Shown one piece after another: positions 30,142 to 37,928 of a DNA stretch of 39,050 nucleotides; within the stretch, counting starts at the first letter, position 1; each line of letters starts with the position of its first letter. A program made the translations under genes and the position numbers. The stretch is from Candidatus Falkowiibacteriota bacterium. GTDB taxonomy: Bacteria > Patescibacteriota > Patescibacteriia > Patescibacteriales > UBA12465. The DNA lies in contig JAPLVZ010000013.1 of the NCBI GenBank assembly GCA_026396805.1, positions 1 through 39,050 on the forward strand, given 5' to 3'. The notes beneath the pieces were generated by a model. That model saw nothing but the letters and a program-made list of their open reading frames with translations, was not told where the DNA came from and did no database searches.

Positions 30142-31653
30142 TTAATCCAGTTTCGGCCGATATTGCAAAGCTTCGGCAATATGTTCGGGAAGGATGTTTG
30201 ATTTCTGGTTCAAATCGGCGATAGTGCGGGCCAGTTTTAAGATTTTAAAGTAAGCGCGAGTGGACAACTTCATTTTTTCGCTCGCCTCATTGAGCAAGGC
30301 CTCCCCGCTTTTATTAAGAGGGCAAAAGTTTTTGACAAACGGGCTCGGGATTTCCGCGTTGGTCAGCCACTGGTAGTTTTTAAAACGCCGGCTTTGTATT
30401 TTTCTGGCAATTTCTACTCGGGTTTTTATTTCGGTCGAACTATCGCCCGTGTTTTCTCCGGTCAGCTTTTCCCAGGGAGTTCTGTCAACCGTGGCGTGAA
30501 GATCAATTCTGTCCAGAATCGGTCCGGATAAGCGCCGCCGATAAACGGTAATCTGCCTGTCCGCGCAGCGGCAAGGTTTTTCTTTAGATCCAAAATATCC
30601 GCAAGGACAGGGGTTCATGGCCGCTAAAAGCGTGAAACGAGCGGGGAATTTTAAATGGGCGGCGGTCCGGTTTATATGGATAAAGCCCTCTTCCAAAGGT
30701 TGGCGCAGATTTTCCAGAACTGAACGCGAGAATTCCGGAAATTCGTCTAGAAATAGAACGCCGCGATGAGCCAAGGAAATTTCACCCGGCCGTGGCCAAG
30801 CGCCGCCGCCAATCAGAGAATTAACGGAAGCGCTATGATGCGGAGAGCGGAAAGGGCGCCGGTTGATTAGTGTCAGATCCTTTAACTCGCCGGCGGCACT
30901 ATAAATTTTGGTTATTTCCAATTTTTCTGCAGATACCAAATCCGGTAAGATGCCCGGCATGGCGCGGGCGAGCATTGTCTTGCCTGATCCGGGTGGTCCG
31001 CAAAATAAGAGGTTGTGTCCGCCCGCCGCGGCAATTTCTAGGGCGCGCTTGGCTTTTTCTTGCCCCTTGATATCGTTAAAATCAAAACAATTATTTTCCG
31101 GTTCCAGTTTAATTTCCGGCGCTTTGAACTCGGGAATAAGAATTTTGTTTTTCAGATGTTGAATCGTTTGCTGCAAGCTGACGACCGGAAAAATTATCAA
31201 ACCGCCGATAAGCCCGGCTTCAGCCGCGTTATCATAAGGAACGAATAAAGTCGATAGGCCGGCTTGTTTGGCGGCCATCGCCATTGAGAGGACGCCGTTT
31301 ATCGGCCGGATTTCGCCGCTTAAAGATAACTCGCCGACAAGCAGGAGACGGGAAAAGTCGGTGGCAAATTTATTGTTCAGAGCCAAGATACTGATGGCAA
31401 TCGGCAAATCATAAGCCGGGCCGCGTTTTTTTAAATCGGCCGGAGCGAGATTGACGGTAATTTTTCGGCGCGGGAAAGGCAGGCCGCAATTGCGCAGAGC
31501 GCTTCTGACTCTTTCTTTGGATTCGGAAACAGCCATATCAGGCAGGCCGACAATAGTTATTTGCCCAAAATCGCCGCCGCCGGAGTCGGCTTCCACGGCG
31601 ATTATTTTAGCGTCCAGACCGTTTAGGGCCGCCGACCAGATTTTCGTAGACAT
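30142..31653 (-). CDS. comM: ComM/YifB Mg-chelatase-like AAA+ ATPase
   Basis: ComM is a hexameric helicase that extends branch migration during natural transformation. The 503-residue protein is full length: N-terminal Lon-like fold (VEADSGGGDFGQITIVGLPD), Walker A GPPGSGKT (219-226), RPFRSPHHSAS, Walker B LFLDEF (300-305), the NPCPCGYFG and CRC cysteine cluster (347-363) and a C-terminal Mg-chelatase helical domain with STRAYFKILKLARTIADL. Its presence near an array of pilins fits a DNA-uptake lifestyle, though uptake genes proper are not in the window. Confidence 0.95.
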   Translation of the reverse strand: MSTKIWSAALNGLDAKIIAVEADSGGGDFGQITIVGLPDMAVSESKERVRSALRNCGLPFPRRKITVNLAPADLKKRGPAYDLPIAISILALNNKFATDFSRLLLVGELSLSGEIRPINGVLSMAMAAKQAGLSTLFVPYDNAAEAGLIGGLIIFPVVSLQQTIQHLKNKILIPEFKAPEIKLEPENNCFDFNDIKGQEKAKRALEIAAAGGHNLLFCGPPGSGKTMLARAMPGILPDLVSAEKLEITKIYSAAGELKDLTLINRRPFRSPHHSASVNSLIGGGAWPRPGEISLAHRGVLFLDEFPEFSRSVLENLRQPLEEGFIHINRTAAHLKFPARFTLLAAMNPCPCGYFGSKEKPCRCADRQITVYRRRLSGPILDRIDLHATVDRTPWEKLTGENTGDSSTEIKTRVEIARKIQSRRFKNYQWLTNAEIPSPFVKNFCPLNKSGEALLNEASEKMKLSTRAYFKILKLARTIADLNQKSNILPEHIAEALQYRPKLD

Positions 31654-31668
31654 ATATTTTAATTAAAA

Positions 31669-31691
31669 AACCGCTCCGTTTAGGAGCAGTT
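31669..31691 (-). terminator. Terminator after the SMC gene
   Basis: On the minus strand AACTGCTCC, loop TAAAC, GGAGCGGTT and T residues form a strong stem between the SMC stop and the comM start. Confidence 0.85.
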
Positions 31692-31766
31692 TTATATTAA
31701 AGGATAGGAGCTGAAGAAAAATTAAATTTTTTCTAAACAAAATCTTTATTTTGGCGCCTGGTATTT

Positions 31767-34700
31767 TTAACGGTCGGTGTTTTTTAAGTCATCCAGCTTG
31801 ACACTTAATAATCGGCTGATTCCATCTGCTTCCATGGCGACGCCGTATAAGATGCTGGCCTTACGCATGGAGGCGCGATTATGGGTGATGATGATAAATT
31901 GGGTCTTATTGGACAAATCATCCAAGATACGAGCCAGACGTTCGGAATTAGCTTCATCTAAAGCGGCGTCGACTTCATCCAACACGACGAAGGGAGAGGG
32001 GTTGGCGCTGATAATGGCGCAAATAAGCGCGATAGCGGTCAAGGCGCGTTCGCCGCCGGAAAGCATAGTGACGGTTTGAATTTTTTTGCCCGGCGGGGTC
32101 GCCTGGACTTCCACGCCGGCTAAATCGACGGCGTTATGTTTCTTAAGGAATTTTATTTTTTTTAGTTTTTCATCGGTTCGGTTCTTTATTTCCGCTTCCG
32201 CCGGAGTCAATCCCCCTATTTCCGATTTGACGGCAGGGCCATTCTTCATTTCTTCTTTTTCCAGATCTTCCGTCATCAGCTTATAGATTTTGGCGTTACC
32301 GCCATTAAACAAGATTTTAAAATATTCGTTGAATTTTTCGGAAATAACTTTAAACTCCGCGTCAAAGCGATTTTTGATATTTACATCCAGTTCATAGATT
32401 ATTTCCTCCAAAGACTTAATGGCGCCATCAAGGTCATTCATTTGGCCGCTTAAGAAATCATAGCGCTCTTTAGTCTCTTGATATTCTTTCTCCGCCTCCG
32501 GATCAATGCCACCGATTTGTTCCAGCTGGCTCTTATTACTGGACAAATGTTTTTGCAAAAGGTTAATATCGATAATTTCTTCGCTCAAGCGGTATTCCTT
32601 GATTTCGGAAATATTCAGTTCTTCGCCGCGAATATTGGCTTCCAAATCTTCTAATCTAGTTTCTTGGCGCGTCGCTTCTATCTTTAGGCCGCTAAGTTCT
32701 CCGGAAATTTCATTCACTTCCGCTTGCCAGGCCTGGATATTCTTTTGGTATTCGAATAATTGCGCCTTTTCTTTATCTTTGGCACGGTTTAATTCTTCTA
32801 ATTCGTTTTCCAGTTTTTTTATGGCCGCGTTCAAGCCGTCTAATTTTTCAGTGATTTCTTCCTTTTCTTTTTTAATGCCGCCGGCGTCAAATTTCAGCTG
32901 ACTTTTAGATATTTTAATTTTAATATCTTCAATTTCTTTGGTGCTTTGGATCTTTTTGGTGTTTAATAAGCGCAGGCGTTCGCTTCGAGCCGAAGCTTTA
33001 AGACGATAATCCTGGATTTTGGACAGAACCGTCTGCCGGGCGTCATTTAATTCCGCCAGGCGGTCGTTTTTCGATAGCGCGTTTATTTCTTTTTCTAAAG
33101 CCGCTATCTTTTTATTGATTTCTGATTTTTCGTCGGCAATTTTTGAAGCGTCAAATTTTGTCTGGGCTCTATCTAACCTAGCTATAATATCGGTTATTTC
33201 CCAGTTTGTCTGTTTTTCTTTTTCTTCTAAGAGGCGGCGGCGTTCGTTAATGGTGGCCAGGCGTAATTTTTCTTCATTTAAGCGGTTATTGGCGCTCTGG
33301 CGGTCTTCGGTGAGAGAAATTATTTCCGTTTGGATATCTTTTATCCTCTGAATATCATCGCCATTTCCGCCGGAAATGAGCGCTTGAATCTTATTTTGGA
33401 AATCGGTTTTGGCCGCGGCGATCATTTTTTTTATTCTGTTTAAATCGCTTTCCTGGCCGATAACATCCAACTGTTTCAGAAGTTCGTCGATCACTCGACT
33501 GATCTCTTCGTTTCTGTCGCCGGCCGCGCTAGTTCTTTTCAATTCTTTGTTTATTTTATTTATTTCTTCGTTTAAGCGGCCTAATTTTTCTTGAATGGCG
33601 CCAAGTTTATTCTCCAGATTTATTTTTTCCGTCTGGTTATTTTCTGAGCGGAGCTGATTAATTTCTTGGGACAGCTTTTCCAATTCGCCGCTCAATTCCT
33701 CTTTTTTATTATTCAGCCAAGAAACGTCAAATTGCCCCTGGATCTCCAAGTTGGCCTCTAAAATCGCTTCCAGTTTAGAAATCTGTCTCAAATATTGATC
33801 TTTAGCTATGTTCAATTGATTTATTTTTTTGGTTATCTCGTTAGCCTTGGTTATTTCCTGATTGATGAATTTTAACTCGTCGTTAAGAGATTCTTCCTCT
33901 TTTGAAGAATTACCTTTTTCATTGGCGGCGATCTCGGCTTGGACATTTTCCAGTTCGGCGCTTAACTCCCCTTGTTTATTATTTAACCAAGAAACATCGA
34001 ATTGCCCTTGAGCTTCAAATTGGACTTCTAACTCCGCTTGCAGTTTGGCCAGCTGTTTCAAATATTGGTTTTTTTGGGCCTCCAAGTCTTTAAGGCGCGG
34101 GGTCAATTCATTTATTTCTCGAAAATTATCAGTGTTCCTGATTTTATTTAATTCTTCGTTGAGCTTATTAAGTTTTTTTTCGCGTTCCAATTTTAATCGC
34201 TCGCCGGCCAAGAGACGCGTGTTAAAAGAGTCTAATTTTTTATTGATGTCCTGCCAGAGATAACCGTAATAATTCAATTGGTCGCCTTTCAGCTTATTTT
34301 CTATTTCGCCGCGGCGTTTTAATTTTTCCACTTGCCGAGTCAGGCTCTTGAGGCGCGGCTTGATTTCCGCGAGCAGCATATCAACCTGCTGGAGATTTTC
34401 ATAGCTGTTTTCCAGCTTGTTTAAAGAGGAGTCGCGTTTTATCTGGAATTGCTTGACGCCGGTCGCTTCATCAAAAAAATCTTTCCTGTCCGCGGCCGAA
34501 GAGCTGAGAAAATTTTCGACCATGCCTTGGCCGATAACACTATAAGTTTTTTGTCCGAAGTTAGCTTTAGCCAGAAGCATCTGAATATCGGCTAAGCGGA
34601 CGCGGTTATTATTCAGCAGGTATTCGCTTTCACCGTTTCGATATAAACGACGGGTGATGATAATTTCGGCGCCGCCGAGGATGAGCTGGTCTAAGTCGCT

Positions 34701-35030
34701 TTCTTTTTCTATAGTTTCCGGCGCGGCCGTTTTATTTTTGTTTGCTTCGGCATTATTTAAATATAAAGACACCTCGGCTAAGCTGAGCTGGCTTTTCTGG
34801 TCGGAACCGGAAAAGATGATATCTTCACTTTTTTTGCCGCGCAGAACCTTTAGGCTCTGTTCTCCTAAAGCCCAGCGGATAGCGTCGGCGACGTTTGACT
34901 TTCCGGAGCCGTTAGGACCGACGATTGCCGTTAAGCCTCGTTTTTGTCCGTCAACCAAGCCGGAGAAGATAAGCTTATTCTTATTAGCAAAGGATTTAAA
35001 ACCCTGAACTTCCAGTTTTTCTAGATACAT
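31767..35030 (-). CDS. smc: SMC-like chromosome segregation ATPase without a recognisable hinge
   Basis: The 1087-residue protein has a complete split ABC head: Walker A GPNGSGKS (38-45), signature LSGGE (990-994), Walker B FVVLDEVDAALD (1014-1025) and the H-loop ITHNRASM (1048-1055). Between about 200 and 900 it is nearly all coiled coil. The globular hinge (about 150 residues with conserved glycines) normal for SMC is not visible. The middle (500-560) is a short helical stretch with LDVIGQESDL at 521-530 and SGGNGDD at 553-559. Four copies of a motif near [QK]FD.S.[LI] have their Phe at 344, 434, 626 and 714, symmetric about residue 529-530. It is transcribed away from the kinase gene. The head makes the SMC/Rad50-type assignment secure, but the rod and dimerisation are unusual. 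Confidence 0.92.
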   Translation of the reverse strand: MYLEKLEVQGFKSFANKNKLIFSGLVDGQKRGLTAIVGPNGSGKSNVADAIRWALGEQSLKVLRGKKSEDIIFSGSDQKSQLSLAEVSLYLNNAEANKNKTAAPETIEKESDLDQLILGGAEIIITRRLYRNGESEYLLNNNRVRLADIQMLLAKANFGQKTYSVIGQGMVENFLSSSAADRKDFFDEATGVKQFQIKRDSSLNKLENSYENLQQVDMLLAEIKPRLKSLTRQVEKLKRRGEIENKLKGDQLNYYGYLWQDINKKLDSFNTRLLAGERLKLEREKKLNKLNEELNKIRNTDNFREINELTPRLKDLEAQKNQYLKQLAKLQAELEVQFEAQGQFDVSWLNNKQGELSAELENVQAEIAANEKGNSSKEEESLNDELKFINQEITKANEITKKINQLNIAKDQYLRQISKLEAILEANLEIQGQFDVSWLNNKKEELSGELEKLSQEINQLRSENNQTEKINLENKLGAIQEKLGRLNEEINKINKELKRTSAAGDRNEEISRVIDELLKQLDVIGQESDLNRIKKMIAAAKTDFQNKIQALISGGNGDDIQRIKDIQTEIISLTEDRQSANNRLNEEKLRLATINERRRLLEEKEKQTNWEITDIIARLDRAQTKFDASKIADEKSEINKKIAALEKEINALSKNDRLAELNDARQTVLSKIQDYRLKASARSERLRLLNTKKIQSTKEIEDIKIKISKSQLKFDAGGIKKEKEEITEKLDGLNAAIKKLENELEELNRAKDKEKAQLFEYQKNIQAWQAEVNEISGELSGLKIEATRQETRLEDLEANIRGEELNISEIKEYRLSEEIIDINLLQKHLSSNKSQLEQIGGIDPEAEKEYQETKERYDFLSGQMNDLDGAIKSLEEIIYELDVNIKNRFDAEFKVISEKFNEYFKILFNGGNAKIYKLMTEDLEKEEMKNGPAVKSEIGGLTPAEAEIKNRTDEKLKKIKFLKKHNAVDLAGVEVQATPPGKKIQTVTMLSGGERALTAIALICAIISANPSPFVVLDEVDAALDEANSERLARILDDLSNKTQFIIITHNRASMRKASILYGVAMEADGISRLLSVKLDDLKNTDR
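33681..34067 (-). repeat. Duplicated 90-residue coil segment inside the SMC gene
   Basis: Residues 322-360 (34067-33951) and 412-450 (33797-33681) of the SMC protein are near copies: both have QYL.Q...L.A.LE...E followed by the identical QGQFDVSWLNNK and then ELS.EL. The offset is exactly 90 residues (270 bp). Confidence 0.9.
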
Positions 35031-35102
35031 GTGTATTTTCTTAGATTAATTTTGTATACTATATATAATAGACAATAATTATAAAAAAGTAAAAAAATCA
35101 CT

Positions 35103-35672
35103 ATGATCATTTCTTTAAGCGGAGCGCCGGGATCGGGTAAAAGCACTATCGCGCAGAGGCTGGCCGATAAATTAGGCTGGCCGCGGTATTATATCGGCGG
35201 GTTGCGGCGCGAAGCGGCAAAAAAGAGAGGCTTGAGCCTGGCCGAGTATAATACATTGGGTGAAAACGATATTAATACTGATAAAGAAGTGGACGAATAC
35301 CAGCGTGAACTGGGGAAAAAAGAGGATAATTTTGTGATTGAGGGGCGGACTTCTTGGCATTTTATTCCTCATTCCTTGAAGATTTATTTAGATGTGGCGC
35401 CGGAGGAGGGCGCCAAACGTATTTTCGGCAGTTTACAGCATCAAAATAATCGCAATGAAGATGAACATTTAGCGACCTGGCAAGACGTTTTAGCTAGTAC
35501 TAGCAAAAGAATAGCCAGTGATAAGCGCCGTTACCGCCAGTATTATAATATTGAGGTTTATGATAAAAAGAACTATGATTTCTGCTTGGACACGACTGAT
35601 CTAACGGCCGATCAGGTTTTTTTTGAGGTTTTTAAATGGGTTCAAGAAAGGCTTGACAATACGAAAAATTAA
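35103..35672 (+). CDS. Cytidylate-kinase-like P-loop kinase
   Basis: The 189-residue protein begins with Walker A GAPGSGKST (7-15), has GGLRREAAKKRGLSLAEYN, as in archaeal-type CMP kinases, FVIEGRTSWHF (an acceptor-side acidic/Arg motif) and LDVAPEEGAKRI before the lid, followed by an Arg/Lys-rich lid region. Probable role: phosphorylation of CMP/dCMP or a related nucleotide. It is divergent from the SMC gene with a 72 bp AT-rich gap holding a TATAAT at 35064-35069. The rplS promoter overlaps its last codons. Confidence 0.82.
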   Translation: MIISLSGAPGSGKSTIAQRLADKLGWPRYYIGGLRREAAKKRGLSLAEYNTLGENDINTDKEVDEYQRELGKKEDNFVIEGRTSWHFIPHSLKIYLDVAPEEGAKRIFGSLQHQNNRNEDEHLATWQDVLASTSKRIASDKRRYRQYYNIEVYDKKNYDFCLDTTDLTADQVFFEVFKWVQERLDNTKN

Positions 35673-35681
35673 TTATAATAT
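35653..35681 (+). promoter_or_regulatory. Promoter of rplS, inside the end of the kinase gene
   Basis: Perfect TTGACA (35653-35658) within the kinase coding region, 17 nt, TAATAT (35676-35681), with an overlapping TATAAT at 35674-35679. Confidence 0.7.
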
Positions 35682-35714
35682 TAGACAAGATTTGCCTTAT
35701 TATTAAGCATTCAA

Positions 35715-35739
35715 AAACGAGATTCTGGTAATCTCGTTT
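35715..35739 (+). promoter_or_regulatory. Stem-loop in the rplS leader
   Basis: AAACGAGATT, loop CTGGT, AATCTCGTTT forms a perfect 10 bp stem 17 bp before the rplS ATG. It is followed by TATATAATT, not a T run, so it may be a ribosomal-protein leader rather than a terminator. A weak terminator of the kinase gene is the alternative. Confidence 0.65.
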
Positions 35740-35756
35740 ATATAATTATAAACCAT

Positions 35757-36083
35757 ATGGTTGAGACTAAAAGCGAATTAAAACCCGGGATGACGGTCAG
35801 GGTTCATCAAAAAATTAAAGAATTGAATTCTAAAGGAGAAGAAAAAGAAAGAATTCAGTATTTTGAAGGGATGATTATCGCGCGTAAGCACAATAAAGAA
35901 GCGGGAGCAACTATCACCGTCAGAAAAATTTCCGAAGGTGTCGGCGTGGAGAAAATTTTTCCGTTGAATTTACCGACGATTACCAAGATTGAAATCAAGA
36001 AAATAGCCGTGGTTAAGCGCGCCAAACTTTATTATCTCCGCGGTAACTACAAGAAAAAAATAAAAGAAAAAGTCGTTAAATAA
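35757..36083 (+). CDS. rplS: 50S ribosomal protein L19
   Basis: L19 sits at the 30S-50S interface. The 108-residue protein shows [13 protein letters not shown], the family core [38 protein letters not shown] and [10 protein letters not shown] near the C-terminus. No Shine-Dalgarno is visible, and the upstream hairpin may regulate translation. Its stop codon lies in the stem of the terminator that follows. Confidence 0.96.
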   Translation: MVETKSELKPGMTVRVHQKIKELNSKGEEKERIQYFEGMIIARKHNKEAGATITVRKISEGVGVEKIFPLNLPTITKIEIKKIAVVKRAKLYYLRGNYKKKIKEKVVK

Positions 36084-36096
36084 TTAACGATTTTTT
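36074..36096 (+). terminator. Terminator overlapping the rplS stop codon
   Basis: CGTTAA, loop ATAA, TTAACG followed by A and six T residues. The rplS TAA (36081-36083) lies in the loop. The next tRNA begins 5 bp after the T tract. Confidence 0.75.
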
Positions 36097-36101
36097 CCGT
36101 C

Positions 36102-36188
36102 GGGCGAATGGCGAAACTGGTAGACGCGCCACCTTGAGGTGGTGGTGCCCGCAAGGGTTTGGAGGTTCGAGTCCTCTTTCGCCCACCA
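36102..36188 (+). tRNA. tRNA-Leu(GAG)
   Basis: GGGCGAA pairs with TTCGCCC, the anticodon stem CCACC/GGTGG encloses TTGAGGT (anticodon GAG), a long variable arm (CCC/GGG) is present, and the T arm is GGAGG-TTCGAGT-CCTCT. The discriminator A is followed by an encoded CCA. No separate promoter is visible, so it may be read through from rplS. Confidence 0.95.
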
Positions 36189-36202
36189 AACGCTTATAGT
36201 CA

Positions 36203-36218
36203 TGGCGCCCGGGCGCCA
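36203..36218 (+). repeat. GC-only palindrome between two tRNA genes
   Basis: TGGCGCCCGGGCGCCA is a perfect 16 bp palindrome, very GC-rich against an AT-rich background, 3 bp before the tRNA-Val flank. It could be an RNA processing hairpin or a restriction/recombination site. Confidence 0.7.
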
Positions 36219-36221
36219 AGA

Positions 36222-36295
36222 GGGCGCATAGCTCAGCTGGTTAGAGCACTTCGTTTACACCGAAGGGGTCCAGGGTTCGAATCCTTGTGCGCCCA
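36222..36295 (+). tRNA. tRNA-Val(TAC)
   Basis: GGGCGCA pairs with TGCGCCC, the D arm is GCTC/GAGC, the anticodon stem CTTCG/CGAAG encloses TTTACAC (anticodon TAC), and the T arm is CAGGG-TTCGAAT-CCTTG. CCA is not encoded (A followed by CAT). Confidence 0.95.
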
Positions 36296-36298
36296 CAT

Positions 36299-36335
36299 AA
36301 CAATAAAACTCACCTTTGGGGTGAGTTTTATTGTT
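36299..36335 (+). terminator. Strong terminator after tRNA-Val
   Basis: A perfect 16 bp stem (36299-36314 with 36320-36335) around TTTGG has a T-rich 3' arm. It ends the rplS-tRNA region before tsaE. Confidence 0.85.
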
Positions 36336-36386
36336 ATTGCCGAGTCGCCCTTTATTTTTTAGCTGAAATCCTTTAGACTTTTAATT

Positions 36387-36824
36387 ATGAAGAAGACAAT
36401 CACTAAAAACGAAACAGAAACTTTTAATCTCGGCCAGAAATTAGGCGAAAAATGCCGCGGTGGGGAAGTTTTTGCTCTTATCGGCGAATTAGGCGCCGGT
36501 AAGACAAAATTGCTTCAAGGGCTGGCTCAAGGTCTGGGCGTTAAAGCCAAAGTCAATAGCCCGACTTTTAATATAATGAAAGTTTATCCTATTAAGAGAG
36601 CGGACGCCAATCGAAAGCTTAAAATTTTTTGTCATATCGACGCCTATCGCTTAAAATCCGCCCAGGATCTTATTTCTTTGGGAGTTGAAGAGTTTTTTAA
36701 TTCCCCAGACACAGTCACGGCGATTGAATGGGGAGAGAAGGTTAAGGAAATATGGCCCAAAAAAGCGACTGTGATTAAAATTAAAATGTTGGGTAAGAAT
36801 ACTCGTTCGATGTCGATTATTTAA
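36387..36824 (+). CDS. tsaE: tRNA threonylcarbamoyladenosine biosynthesis ATPase TsaE
   Basis: TsaE is the ATPase that resets the TsaBD complex during t6A37 synthesis on ANN-decoding tRNAs. The 145-residue protein has Walker A GELGAGKT (33-40), KVNSPTFNIMKVY, HIDAYRLKS and AIEWGEKV, all family hallmarks. It is alone between two terminators; TsaB, TsaC and TsaD are not in the window. It lies next to tRNA genes, which is probably coincidental. Confidence 0.93.
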   Translation: MKKTITKNETETFNLGQKLGEKCRGGEVFALIGELGAGKTKLLQGLAQGLGVKAKVNSPTFNIMKVYPIKRADANRKLKIFCHIDAYRLKSAQDLISLGVEEFFNSPDTVTAIEWGEKVKEIWPKKATVIKIKMLGKNTRSMSII

Positions 36825-36874
36825 TGATCATTTTTACTGTCGCCAAGCTATCGCTAGATTTTTAGAAAATGAAA

Positions 36875-36903
36875 AGGGGCTAAACTATTTCTGTTTAACC
36901 CCT
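36875..36903 (-). terminator. Terminator between tsaE and the zinc-ribbon gene
   Basis: AGGGG and CCCCT arms with inner AAAC/GTTT pairing (one mismatch) form a 10-11 bp stem. The T run follows on the minus strand, so it mainly ends the zinc-ribbon gene and may also serve tsaE. Confidence 0.7.
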
Positions 36904-36904
36904 G

Positions 36905-37180
36905 TTATATTGTTTTTAATTTAATAACTAACTCCTCTCGCCGTTGATTACGGCATCTTTTGCAATGACTGACTTCAAAATAATATTTTTTGAAATCTTT
37001 TTCATTGTCGAGGATGACTTCTGGAAAATGCCCCAACATTTCCATAACTCTAATAAATTTTTGCGTAACGTTCAAATTTATTTCTGAAATATGCCCGCAT
37101 CGCGTGCATTTATATCGAGTTACGGAAGTTAGTAATCTGAAAGGTGATTTCAGATTATCTGAAATATGTTTTCCGTTCAT
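36905..37180 (-). CDS. Small zinc-ribbon protein, function unknown
   Basis: The 91-residue protein has two CxxC pairs, C25-C28 (YKCTRCGHISE) and C73-C76 (SHCKRCRNQRR), spaced 44 residues apart, which should bind one zinc. The central part is helical and basic. I do not recognise a specific family. It is AT-rich and follows the 238-residue hypothetical gene by 30 bp on the same strand. Confidence 0.72.
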   Translation of the reverse strand: MNGKHISDNLKSPFRLLTSVTRYKCTRCGHISEINLNVTQKFIRVMEMLGHFPEVILDNEKDFKKYYFEVSHCKRCRNQRREELVIKLKTI

Positions 37181-37210
37181 TTTTCAATTTTTAAAGTTAA
37201 TATTTTAAAA

Positions 37211-37927
37211 TTAAGAATTTTTTTCGGCCGAGCTTTGGTAGTTTTCTATTAAAGCTTCGGTTATCATTTTTGAGAATTCATCAATTTTTGAATCAAAGAA
37301 TTCCTTGTCAAATTTTTTGTTGCTCGAGCTGGTGTCGTATTTTTCCTTTTCGCTCGGGTCAATATATATTAAAACATCGGCACGAGAGCTGTTCTTAGTC
37401 GAGTTCCCGGTTAGATCAAATGTAGCCGTTGCCAATTCTTGACCGTTCTCCTTAAGATATAATTTAAAAAAACCATCAACTCCGTGAACGACATCCAGAT
37501 GAGTTCCGCCGGTAGCTGCAAAAAATTTCAGGATATATTTATCTTCAAAACGTTTTTTTATATTATTGTATAAAGCGCCGCTGAAAAATCGGTTCGGTCT
37601 CTCGGGATTTCCTGGCTGTGATTGTTCTACTAATTTTACGGAATTTTTAAAATCAATATATTTACTTCGATCCGCCAAGTCTAAGGCGTTTTCAAATTCT
37701 TTTTGCGCGGCTTCTTTAATTTTTATCATCTGTCCGAATTTTTCGTCCGGAGTCTTAGCTTTCGCCATTTCTTCTTTAATCTCCTCGCTATGTAAAAAAT
37801 TATAGGCCAGTTTTTTATACTGGGTGCCATCTACTTCGCCGATAAATTCAGACTCTAAACGAGTGCCGGTATTATCCGGAGAAGTACGTCCTTTTTCTAT
37901 TGTATTGGCAGACAAGCCGTTAAACAT
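37211..37927 (-). CDS. Uncharacterised protein with LDxxHGVDxFF motif
   Basis: The 238-residue protein has a helical N-terminal half and a conserved-looking core THLDVVHGVDGFFKLYL (133-149 region) followed by ATATFDLTGNSTKNSSRADVLIYID. The order D, then acidic strand, then K resembles a PD-(D/E)XK nuclease core, and I associate the LDxxHGVDxFF pattern with uncharacterised Patescibacteria proteins, but this cannot be verified here. It lies directly after lspA (1 bp gap) in the dksA-lspA unit. Function is unassigned. Confidence 0.65.
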   Translation of the reverse strand: MFNGLSANTIEKGRTSPDNTGTRLESEFIGEVDGTQYKKLAYNFLHSEEIKEEMAKAKTPDEKFGQMIKIKEAAQKEFENALDLADRSKYIDFKNSVKLVEQSQPGNPERPNRFFSGALYNNIKKRFEDKYILKFFAATGGTHLDVVHGVDGFFKLYLKENGQELATATFDLTGNSTKNSSRADVLIYIDPSEKEKYDTSSSNKKFDKEFFDSKIDEFSKMITEALIENYQSSAEKNS

Positions 37928-37928
37928 A

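Noticed and set aside
30870-31248. Overlapping plus-strand frames inside comM
   Set aside because: They are antisense shadows of the conserved ATPase region.
32506-32901. Ser/Phe-rich frames opposite the SMC coiled coil
   Set aside because: Antisense of Glu/Lys/Leu-rich coil DNA naturally gives open Ser/Phe/Leu frames.
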